Below, piece by piece: positions 1 through 5,889 of a stretch of 7,076 bases of DNA (the first letter of the stretch is position 1; every line of letters begins with the position of its first letter). The notes under the pieces are model-generated. The model saw nothing but the letters and a program-made list of their open reading frames with translations, was not told the DNA's origin and made no database searches. Position numbers and translations under genes: made by a program. The DNA is from Planctomycetota bacterium (lineage in GTDB: Bacteria > Planctomycetota > Planctomycetia > Planctomycetales > Planctomycetaceae): contig JAPOLP010000280.1 in assembly GCA_029977045.1 (NCBI GenBank), positions 1 to 7,076 of the forward strand, read 5' to 3'.

Positions 1-119
1 CGGCGACGTCCTGACGATCGGTCGCGACGAATCTCTCTGCCCTCGCTGAACAACGCAGTCTATCGGACCGCGTGAAGAAGTCATTCAGCCGGGATGGCTC
101 GACGCCAGGCACGGCAATC
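1..119. other. Left-edge sequence without a supported gene
   Basis: I see no convincing gene here. On the plus strand, one frame entering from the left reads GDVLTIGRDESLCPR and stops at 47-49; another runs to a stop at 73-75. Either could be the last residues of a gene outside the window, but neither is long enough to recognise. On the minus strand a frame beginning at the ATG at 127-125, inside the repeat described next, stays open to the window edge (MATIAVPGVEPSRLNDFF...). It is Arg-rich, has no visible ribosome site of its own and resembles no family I know. Confidence 0.4.
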
Positions 120-298
120 GTAGCCATCTCGCTCCGCCGAGATGAGCCGGCGTCAGGGTCAACGTTCACTGGCCTTTGACGACTCAATCGGTGCAAAGGC
201 TCGATGCTGATTCAGTCGACGAATTCAGGCGTCGACACATCTCGACGTTCGCACGCGCTGTCTGCTAGCGGCTCATCTCGGCGGAGCGAGATGGCTAC
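120..298. repeat. REP-like inverted doublet (REPIN-like element)
   Basis: Bases 120-148 and 270-298 are exact reverse complements over 29 bp, separated by 121 bp. Each arm is itself palindromic: CATCTCG at 125-131 pairs with CGAGATG at 138-144, and CATCTCG at 274-280 pairs with CGAGATG at 287-293, each around a 6-base loop. The similarity continues imperfectly a few bases inward from both arms. The spacer contains another inverted repeat, GTCGACG (215-221) with CGTCGAC (230-236). Two small palindromes in opposite orientation are the layout of REP doublets, which are typically moved by a RAYT (Y1 transposase) encoded elsewhere. No transposase is present here, so mobility is inferred. The element ends 89 bases before the start of the CocE-type gene. 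No target-site duplication is obvious. Confidence 0.75.
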
Positions 299-330
299 TT
301 TCGGCGCGAGTCATTCGCAAACTCGGATGT

Positions 331-354
331 GTCAGCTATTGTCAGCTGAGCTGA
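331..354. promoter_or_regulatory. Clustered TCAGCT hexamers, possible operator
   Basis: GTCAGCT occurs at 331-337 and again at 341-347, exactly ten bases (about one helical turn) apart. The reverse complement AGCTGA occurs at 344-349 and 349-354. The cluster lies 33-57 bases upstream of the hydrolase start, where an operator could sit. No clear -35/-10 pair is visible beside it. The regulatory role is a guess from position and symmetry only. Confidence 0.2.
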
Positions 355-387
355 ACCCGATCCGTTACCAACGTCTGAGGAACTCCG

Positions 388-2055
388 ATGCGACGCTGCC
401 TGCTTCTGACTCTGCTGCTGACGGTCGCCGTCACACTGCAAACTGAAATCGTCGCTCAGGACGCGAACCTTGGCGACGTCACCGAGAAGCACGAAATGGT
501 GCCGATGCGGGACGGCGTCAAGCTGTCGGCGTATCTGTACTTCCCGAAAGGCGACGGTCCCTGGCCGGCGATCTTCGAGCAGCGTTACGCGAGCCTGACC
601 GCCCGCGGCACGAAGGAAGCAGCGGCTCGTCTGGCAGAGGCCGGTTACGTTGTCGCCCTGATCAATTATCGAGGCACGCATTTTTCCGAAGGCCGCTGGG
701 TCGGCTACCGGGCACTGCAGTGGGGCGAGCTGAGTGACGGCTACGACTTCTGCGAGTGGCTCGCGAAGCAGCCCTGGTCGACGGGCAAGATCGGCACGTT
801 CGGCAGTTCGCAGGGCGGATATGCTCAGAACTACCTCGCCGTGACACAGCCGCCGCACCTGGTCTGCCAGTACATGACCGACACGGGGCTCAGCCTGTTC
901 CAGGAAGGTTACCGCGTCGGGGGGACGACTCGACCGGAACGCTTTAAGGGGATGGACGCGGTAGCTCGCGACCCGGCTGACAACCGCCGGCTGCTTGCCG
1001 AGTGGTTCAGCCACCCGCACTACGACGACTACTGGAAGGACGAAGACTGCACGCTGCACTTCGACAAAATGAACGTGCCATGCTTCACAATCGGAAGCTG
1101 GTACGACTTCATGAACCAGGGCTCGATCGCCAGCTACATCGGGCGGCAGCATCAGGGCGGAAAGAACTCGCGCGGCGCCCAGCAACTGCTGATCGGCCCG
1201 TGGCTGCACGGGCGGCTCAACAAGGGCAACAAGGTTGGCGAGCTGGTTTATCCGACGAACGCCGCATGGCCCGTCGAAGAGCACATGATCCGCTGGTTCG
1301 ACCATTACCTGAAGGGCAAGGATACGAACGTCGAATCCGACCCGACAGTCCGCTACTACGTGATGGGAGCTGTCGGCGAAGCAGGGGCTCCTGGCAACGT
1401 CTGGCGAGTGGCCGACGACTTCCCGCCGAAAGCCGATGCGACGCCAATGTTCCTGCAGGCTGGCGGCAACCTGAGCGGCAGCGCTCCGACGGCAACTTCC
1501 GGTGCCGACGCTTCGACCAGCTACGTCAGCGATCCGTATCACCCAATGGAAATTCCCGGTCGCGGCTTCCCCGGCGCGACGGACGCGCGTCCGTTCGAGC
1601 AGCAGGCTGAAGTCCGCACGTTTACAACCGAGCCTCTGAGAGAAGCCGTCGAATGGACGGGCCGCGTGCAGGCCGAGCTTTACGTTTCCTCGACCGCCCG
1701 CGACACCGACTTCATCGTCCGCGTCAGTGACGTTTACCCGGACGGTCGTTCGATCCTGATCGTCGACTATCCCTGGCGAGCCCGGTATCGCGAGGGCTTC
1801 GACCACGAAGCCCTGCTGACTCCCGGCGAGGTCTACAAGCTCGCGTTCCCCGTCGGCTGGATGAGCCAGATCTTCAACAAAGGTCATCGCATCCGAGTGA
1901 CGATCGCCAGCACGGGTGCTCCGCTCTACGAACCGAATCCTCAGACCGGAGAACCTCTGACGATCGAGTTTCCTGACAACGCGGTGAAAGCGACCAACAC
2001 CGTCCACCACAACGCGAAGCACGCGTCAAGAATCATCGTGCCGATCCTGAAGTAG
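388..2055 (+). CDS. Secreted CocE/NonD family serine hydrolase
   Basis: 555-residue hydrolase of the CocE/NonD (X-Pro dipeptidyl-peptidase S15-like) family, which cleaves esters or amides such as acyl esters, alpha-amino acid esters or beta-lactam side chains. The true substrate cannot be read from sequence. Residues 1-23 form a signal peptide (MRRC, then a Leu/Val-rich core, cleavage probably after IVA), so the enzyme should act in the periplasm or outside. The alpha/beta-hydrolase core spans about 35-300. Its likely catalytic triad is Ser141 in GSSQGG (139-144), Asp240 in GSWYD (236-240) and His274 in GPWLHG (270-275). An NYRG segment (93-96) precedes the nucleophile as in relatives. Residues from about 310 match the C-terminal jelly-roll domain in style. 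Length is close to cocaine esterase (about 574). GAGGAA at 377-382, five bases before the ATG, supports the start. It is probably co-transcribed with the Tat protein 53 bp downstream. Confidence 0.9.
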   Translation: MRRCLLLTLLLTVAVTLQTEIVAQDANLGDVTEKHEMVPMRDGVKLSAYLYFPKGDGPWPAIFEQRYASLTARGTKEAAARLAEAGYVVALINYRGTHFSEGRWVGYRALQWGELSDGYDFCEWLAKQPWSTGKIGTFGSSQGGYAQNYLAVTQPPHLVCQYMTDTGLSLFQEGYRVGGTTRPERFKGMDAVARDPADNRRLLAEWFSHPHYDDYWKDEDCTLHFDKMNVPCFTIGSWYDFMNQGSIASYIGRQHQGGKNSRGAQQLLIGPWLHGRLNKGNKVGELVYPTNAAWPVEEHMIRWFDHYLKGKDTNVESDPTVRYYVMGAVGEAGAPGNVWRVADDFPPKADATPMFLQAGGNLSGSAPTATSGADASTSYVSDPYHPMEIPGRGFPGATDARPFEQQAEVRTFTTEPLREAVEWTGRVQAELYVSSTARDTDFIVRVSDVYPDGRSILIVDYPWRARYREGFDHEALLTPGEVYKLAFPVGWMSQIFNKGHRIRVTIASTGAPLYEPNPQTGEPLTIEFPDNAVKATNTVHHNAKHASRIIVPILK

Positions 2056-2073
2056 GGTGCGTCTTGACGCACC
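2056..2073. repeat. Perfect intercistronic palindrome
   Basis: GGTGCGTC and GACGCACC flank TT, immediately after the stop codon of the hydrolase gene. As RNA it would fold as a 7-bp stem closed by a CTTG tetraloop. No T-run follows (ATTAAGCCG), so it is not a standard intrinsic terminator. It could stabilise the upstream message 3' end or be a copy of a dispersed palindromic repeat. The next gene's ribosome site begins about 20 bases later, so read-through into that gene is plausible. Confidence 0.6.
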
Positions 2074-2108
2074 ATTAAGCCGTTTCGTCTGCGAAGGAGT
2101 GAGCGCCG

Positions 2109-3392
2109 ATGACGGACCTCAACCGAGCGATCTCCCGCCGCGACGCATTGCGGACACTCACTGCCGGGGCTGCGCTGCCGCTGCTACCGGGGACGCTGTT
2201 CGGCCAGGAAAAGACTCCATCGAAGTCAGTTGAGCCCAAACGCGTCGCCGGAATCGCTTCTGTCTACCAGCACAATTCGCACGCCGACGTGATCCTCGGC
2301 AAGATCTTCGACGGTTGGGAACAGGATGGCGGACCGGGGCCGGCGTTGAAGATTGTCTCGCTGTATGTCGATCAGTTTCCGCAGCGCGACCTGGCACGCG
2401 GACTTGCCGAGAAGCATGGCATTCCGATCTGTTCGTCAATCCGCGAGGCACTGACTCTCGGCAGTGATAAGCTGGCCGTCGATGGCGTGATCAGCGTCGG
2501 CGAACATGGCAGCTATCCGTACAACGACAAAGAGCAGCACCTGTATCCGCGGCGGCGGTTCTTCTCGGAGATCGCCGAGACGATGCAGTCGTGCGGCCAG
2601 GTCGTCCCCGTCTTCAACGACAAGTCGCTCTCGACCGTCTGGGAAGACGCGAAGTGGGTTTACGATCGCGCTAAGCAACTCAACATTCCGCTGATGGCGG
2701 GCTCGTCGCTGCCAACGACGTTTCGCAAACCCGACGCGACGGTGCCGCCAGGATCGCCGATCGAAGAAGTCATCAGCATCGGGTACGGGCAACTTTGTTC
2801 GTACGGCTTTCACGCGGTCGAGATACTGCAGACATTCGCTGAACGCCGAAACGGAGCGGAAACCGGTATCGAATGGGTGCAGTCACTGACCGGTGACGCG
2901 ATGTGGGACGCTGTTGATTCCGGCGAAGTCTCCTCCGAATTGCTCGACGCCGCGCTGGCTCACGTTCCGACGGTCAAACGCGGCAAACTGCGGGAACTCG
3001 ATCCGAAGAAGTCCGCGCTGTTCCGGTTTCAATATCGCGACGGAGTTAAAGGAGCCGTCTTCATGCTGCAGGGCTACGCCGCCGGAGTCTCTGTTGCGTG
3101 CCGGGTCCGCGGACAGGATGAGCCGTTCGCACTGCAGATCGAAGAGCGTTACGAACCGCGGTTCCCTCACTTCGCTTACCTGCTGAAAGGTGTCGAGCGA
3201 ATGGTTCACACCGGCAAGCCGTCGTGGCCGGTCGAACGTACGCTGCTCACTGGCGGCATCCTCGACCGCGCACTGACATCGCGGTTTGAAGGCGGCAAGC
3301 GGATCGAGACACCCGAGCTGGCGATCAGCTACAAGCCAGCGGACGTTTCGTACGCGCCGCACTTCCGTCTCGGCGCCGACGCGCGAACGTAG
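2109..3392 (+). CDS. Tat-exported protein of uncharacterised Gfo/Idh/MocA-like family
   Basis: 427 residues. The N-terminus has a twin-arginine leader, SRRDALR at 9-15 followed by a small hydrophobic stretch (TAGAALPLLPGTLFG, 18-32), which predicts export of a folded, possibly cofactor-bound protein. The mature part resembles planctomycete and acidobacterial proteins usually left as hypothetical. Residues 45-130 read like a Rossmann-type Gfo/Idh/MocA domain (RVAGIASVY, then KIVSLYVDQ, LARGLAEKHGIPI, SIREAL, VDGVISVGEHG), but the usual GxGxxG nucleotide loop is not visible. A motif EHGSYPYNDKEQHLYPRR (132-149) looks like an active-site or binding signature. VFNDKSLS (168-175) and AGSSLPT (197-203) are further likely conserved patches, and YGFHAVEILQ (232-241) begins the C-terminal part. 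No reaction can be assigned. A GGAG site at 2096-2099, nine bases upstream, supports the ATG. The stop codon lies inside a palindromic repeat. Confidence 0.85.
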   Translation: MTDLNRAISRRDALRTLTAGAALPLLPGTLFGQEKTPSKSVEPKRVAGIASVYQHNSHADVILGKIFDGWEQDGGPGPALKIVSLYVDQFPQRDLARGLAEKHGIPICSSIREALTLGSDKLAVDGVISVGEHGSYPYNDKEQHLYPRRRFFSEIAETMQSCGQVVPVFNDKSLSTVWEDAKWVYDRAKQLNIPLMAGSSLPTTFRKPDATVPPGSPIEEVISIGYGQLCSYGFHAVEILQTFAERRNGAETGIEWVQSLTGDAMWDAVDSGEVSSELLDAALAHVPTVKRGKLRELDPKKSALFRFQYRDGVKGAVFMLQGYAAGVSVACRVRGQDEPFALQIEERYEPRFPHFAYLLKGVERMVHTGKPSWPVERTLLTGGILDRALTSRFEGGKRIETPELAISYKPADVSYAPHFRLGADART

Positions 3393-3420
3393 CCATCTCG
3401 CGGAGCGAGATGACTACGTT
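3386..3420. repeat. REP-like palindrome over a stop codon at a convergent junction
   Basis: AACGTAG (3386-3392) pairs with CTACGTT (3414-3420) and CATCTCGC (3394-3401) pairs with GCGAGATG (3405-3412). There is one mismatch (C3393/A3413) and a GGA loop, giving a 15-bp hairpin. It shares GTAGCCATCTCGC with the repeat arm at 120-132 and GCGGAGCGAGATG with the arm at 281-293, so it belongs to the same family as the 5' doublet. The TAG stop codon of the Tat protein gene (3390-3392) is part of the stem. It lies 60 bases from the end of the convergent hemD gene and could act as a bidirectional transcription end or mRNA 3' stabiliser. There is no T-run on either side, so classical intrinsic termination is not shown. 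Confidence 0.75.
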
Positions 3421-3479
3421 GTGTGGCTGTGGTCGAGTGCAGCGAGCCCGCAGAGCTGTTGCCCAATCACTACTGAGCA

Positions 3480-4355
3480 CTACCGAATGCGTACCGCGTC
3501 CAGACGTTCCCCAGCACCTTCGATCGCAGCGCGAACCAGGTGTCCCATGTGAGGATGCTCGGGTTCGATGTCGACCGGCAGGCCGTATTCCTGCAGACGC
3601 TCAGTCGCCGTCGGGCCGATCGAGGCAATGACTGTGCGCCGCAGACTGGCCAGCCATTCGTCTCGACGACCGAGTGACTCGGCGATCTGAACTGTGTGGA
3701 CGATATGCTGGGCTGTCGTGAACAGCGTGACGTCGAATTCGTTCCGCGCCGCTGCGTCAATCGCGGCGACGACTGGCGAGATGTCTTCCGGTAGCAGCCA
3801 GCGATAAACCGGCACGGGCAGAACACTCGCACCGCGATCTTCCAGAGCCGCGTAAAGCTCTGTCGATGGCTGCCCGTATTCCTGCACAGCAATCCTCAGG
3901 CCGGTTAGTGGCCTGTTGGTGGACGATGGTGAATCTCCATCCTGTGGAGACTCGGCGACCAGCGAAATGACCGTCTTAACAACCTCGTGCCAGGTGTTCG
4001 GCTCGGGAGCTTTCGCATCCACTCGGACGCCCCAGTTCCTCAACGTCGCAAACGGCTTCGGTCCGCGGGCGACGATCTTCAGCCGCTCCAGTTGCCCAAA
4101 GAACCAGCCGCGCGAGTGTTCGGTTTCGATCGCCGTCAGCAGTGCTTCGGCACCAACACCCGTCAGCACAATGATCAGGTCCAGCGAACCTTCGCTGAGC
4201 CGGTCGACGAACGTCTGAATCTCTGGCGTCATGCCGAGCGAGACTTCGCGCATCGCCGGAGCGATTGTCGCGACGCCGCAGTGACGCTCGATCAGCGACT
4301 GCATCTCGGCGGCCTTGCGGCTTTCAAAACTCAACACACGCAGCGGATCAGACAT
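3480..4355 (-). CDS. hemD: Uroporphyrinogen-III synthase
   Basis: 291-residue cytoplasmic enzyme that closes hydroxymethylbilane with inversion of ring D to give uroporphyrinogen III, the branch point to haem, sirohaem and cobalamin. The two-lobed HemD pattern is visible. Lobe 1 begins with VLSFESRKAAEM (7-18) and includes LTGVGAEALL (64-73). The family-typical ARGPKPFATLRNWGV (96-110) and APEPNTW (116-122) follow, leading to lobe 2. Lobe 2 contains GLRIAVQEYGQPS (152-164), VPVYRW (181-186), FTTAQHIVH (212-220) and IGPTATERLQEYGLPVDIEP (246-265). A Ser/Asp/Pro-rich linker (135-149) makes it a little longer than the usual 250-270. The ATG has only a weak upstream GAGG (4371-4368, 12 bases away). 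No other haem gene is in the window. The gene lies 143 bp downstream of the lipoprotein gene, with a strong hairpin between, so it may have its own promoter. It converges with the Tat protein gene. Confidence 0.88.
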   Translation of the reverse strand: MSDPLRVLSFESRKAAEMQSLIERHCGVATIAPAMREVSLGMTPEIQTFVDRLSEGSLDLIIVLTGVGAEALLTAIETEHSRGWFFGQLERLKIVARGPKPFATLRNWGVRVDAKAPEPNTWHEVVKTVISLVAESPQDGDSPSSTNRPLTGLRIAVQEYGQPSTELYAALEDRGASVLPVPVYRWLLPEDISPVVAAIDAAARNEFDVTLFTTAQHIVHTVQIAESLGRRDEWLASLRRTVIASIGPTATERLQEYGLPVDIEPEHPHMGHLVRAAIEGAGERLDAVRIR

Positions 4356-4406
4356 CGTGAGTCAGGACCTCGAAAACCGGAAACTTCAGCCGGCAGAAAC
4401 ACAAGT

Positions 4407-4446
4407 ACCCCGGCAACGCCGCGAGGGTAAACGGCGTTACCGGGGT
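4407..4446 (-). terminator. Strong stem-loop, possible terminator of the lipoprotein gene
   Basis: Bases 4407-4421 pair with 4432-4446 (ACCCCGG.AACGCCG with CGGCGTT.CCGGGGT), giving 14 pairs and one C/A mismatch around a 10-base loop. The hairpin lies about 50 bases beyond the stop of the minus-strand lipoprotein gene and about 50 bases before the hemD start. On the minus strand it is followed by ACTTGTGTTTCTG, which is only moderately T-rich. It could be an intrinsic terminator, a leader structure for hemD, or another dispersed palindrome. Confidence 0.5.
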
Positions 4447-4498
4447 TGCCCACTGAAATGGACGCTTTCAGGTTTCGAGGCAAATCACAGAACGGCAT

Positions 4499-5524
4499 TC
4501 AACGGTACCGATGGCCAACAGGCGAAACGGCATTCGAGTATCCCGGCAGGTAGGACACCTGCGAGGCCGGTGCCGGCATCGGCTGGATTCGTGTCGTTGC
4601 CGGAGCTGGCTGTGGCTGAACCGGCAGCGGAGTGACGGGCTGCGGATACTGGTACGCCGGCTGAGGCGGCTGCCAGTTCTGCGGCGGTACGGGTTGCTGG
4701 TTGTAGGTCGGCGGGTAGCTCGGCTGCTGATACATGGGAGCGGCGGGCTGATACGGCTGCCAGCTCTGAAGTGCCTGGTTCTGGCACGTCGCGCACGGCG
4801 GCTGAGTCATCATCGGCTGCGGGTACTGATACTGTCCGACCGGCGGCATCGAGTACTGCATCGGTGAAGACTGGTAAACCGGTGGCTGCATCGAATAAGG
4901 GGAGTACTCACCTACGACGACCCCGTCCATTACGTACCCGCCCGAAACCATCGAGTTGCACGGATCGCAGCACGAGCTGACAGGAGCGCACGAGCTGCAC
5001 TTGTTGAACAGGTTGAGTGACGAAAGACGGGCCTTCATCGAACTCTTCATGCACTCCATCCGCCACTTCGCTGAGTAATACGGAGCGGTCAGCTTCGACA
5101 GGATGGAACTCGAACACGGATCACAGCAGGTCGTCGGGCAGCAGCTCGAAACGGGAGCGCAGCACGACGAGCTGGCGAACTCGAAACAGATCGGTCGAAT
5201 CGTCGACCGAGCCGCTGTCGGAACCGGATCTTCGTCAGTCGCCGGCGGAATGGCTGGCGGAGGCACGATAGGAAGACGCTGTGGCTCGCCAGCGGGGTTT
5301 GGAGTTGAAACTGCACGGCCCGGCCCCGGTACAGGCGGAAGAATGGGACCGGGATCCTCGTACGGAGCGGCCACTGCAGGGGCCGGTTCGACAAGAATCG
5401 GACTTTCTGAGTGGCTCCGGACTGAAGCGTCGTCGCGCGAGCTGAAGAGATGGCAGCCCGACAGTCCCAGAGCGGTCACTGCGACCAGTGGTGCGGCCTG
5501 ACGGAAACGAAGTGCGAGTTTCAT
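4499..5524 (-). CDS. Cys-rich, Pro/Gln/Tyr-rich lipoprotein of unknown function
   Basis: 341 residues from the ATG at 5524-5522. The frame is open 43 codons further upstream, but this start gives a proper lipoprotein signal: MKLALRFRQ, a hydrophobic core, then the lipobox LSGC with Cys24 as the lipidation site. It also has AAGG eight bases upstream. After a Pro-rich linker (40-105), a Cys-rich segment holds two related motifs: CCAPVSSCC...CCDPC (121-137) and CSSCAPVSSCCDPC (176-189). Between them is a charged, probably helical stretch with KWRMECMKSSMKARL (153-167). The C-terminal third (207-320) is low-complexity Pro/Gln/Tyr/Met with a CATC pair (244-247), ending in SPVGHRYR. I count 17 cysteines. 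I recognise no catalytic domain. An envelope-anchored structural or metal-binding role is a guess from composition; Cys- and Pro-rich envelope proteins are common in planctomycetes. Confidence 0.75.
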   Translation of the reverse strand: MKLALRFRQAAPLVAVTALGLSGCHLFSSRDDASVRSHSESPILVEPAPAVAAPYEDPGPILPPVPGPGRAVSTPNPAGEPQRLPIVPPPAIPPATDEDPVPTAARSTIRPICFEFASSSCCAPVSSCCPTTCCDPCSSSILSKLTAPYYSAKWRMECMKSSMKARLSSLNLFNKCSSCAPVSSCCDPCNSMVSGGYVMDGVVVGEYSPYSMQPPVYQSSPMQYSMPPVGQYQYPQPMMTQPPCATCQNQALQSWQPYQPAAPMYQQPSYPPTYNQQPVPPQNWQPPQPAYQYPQPVTPLPVQPQPAPATTRIQPMPAPASQVSYLPGYSNAVSPVGHRYR

Positions 5525-5532
5525 GGACGATG

Positions 5533-5536
5533 CCTT
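5533..5536 (-). promoter_or_regulatory. Ribosome binding site fixing the lipoprotein start
   Basis: Read on the minus strand this is AAGG, eight bases before the ATG at 5524-5522. It decides the start in favour of the internal Met that begins a clean lipoprotein signal. The upstream alternative at 5653 begins with an Arg-rich stretch unlike an export signal. Confidence 0.55.
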
Positions 5537-5774
5537 GCGGAGTCGAAGACGCGGAATCTGTGAGGTGGTGGTGCGCGGCATCCTGCCAGCGACTTCGCCG
5601 TACCTGTTGCCGTCCCGGCGGCACAGCGAAATCACCCTTCGACATCGACGCATCGGATGTCAGCCAGGGAGCGGAACTCTCCACTCGAACGCGGAGAGTG
5701 TCCCGGCGCTCCGGCTGGCGCAGAGTTTCCCCGCGCACGGCTTGTCGTCTCTGCACTCAATCTGAAGCCTGTAC

Positions 5775-5819
5775 CGGTCGTGTTGAACGCGCCCGGTCCG
5801 GTTACGCCGGACACGACCG
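5775..5819. other. Nested stem-loop downstream of the amidohydrolase gene
   Basis: A 9-bp outer pairing (CGGTCGTGT with ACACGACCG) encloses a 6-bp inner pairing (GTCCGG with CCGGAC, loop TTACG). The two stems share A5811 and C5812, so they may be alternative rather than simultaneous folds. The structure lies 71-115 bases beyond the amidohydrolase stop codon. The minus-strand sequence after it (GTACAGGCTTCAGA) is not T-rich, so intrinsic termination is uncertain. Confidence 0.35.
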
Positions 5820-5889
5820 CCAGTGCGGCTGCAGCTACCGGTCCGATTGAGTCGGTCAGAGCGCGAGGGCCGATACAGCCGATCCTGCG

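Larger units (their letters stand above)
5525..5889. other. 365-bp intergenic region with nested inverted repeats
   Basis: No supported gene lies between the lipoprotein start and the amidohydrolase stop. Short open frames exist on both strands but are Arg/Pro/Ala-rich, without family resemblance or a ribosome site. The region does hold inverted repeats. ACTCTCC (5676-5682) faces GGAGAGT (5693-5699). CGGTCGTGT (5775-5783) faces ACACGACCG (5811-5819), and inside that pair GTCCGG (5796-5801) faces CCGGAC (5807-5812). The lipoprotein promoter should be in the low-coordinate part, but I cannot point to a clear -35/-10 pair. Confidence 0.5.

Noticed and set aside
1..127. Minus-strand frame starting in the repeat and open to the window edge
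   Set aside because: Its start lies inside the palindrome, it has no separate ribosome site, and the residues match nothing recognisable. More flanking sequence would be needed to call a gene.
204..446. An 80-codon plus-strand open frame running across the repeat into the hydrolase gene
   Set aside because: It overlaps the hydrolase start in another frame, includes the repeat arm, and has no family resemblance or convincing ribosome site.
295..2022. A 575-codon open frame antisense to the hydrolase gene
   Set aside because: It is rich in Arg, Val and Ala with no recognisable domain. The opposite strand has a signal peptide, a ribosome site and a full hydrolase catalytic triad, so this is a by-product of GC-rich codon use.
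4771..5271. Repetitive Cys/Ser and Pro/Gln coding stretches considered as a tandem DNA repeat or CRISPR-like array
   Set aside because: The repetition is at the protein level, with irregular unit length and no conserved DNA repeat-spacer pattern.
5525..5653. N-terminal extension of the lipoprotein frame to the ATG at 5653
   Set aside because: The added 43 residues are Arg-rich and would bury the lipoprotein signal. The ATG at 5524 has a better-placed AAGG and gives a normal lipobox.
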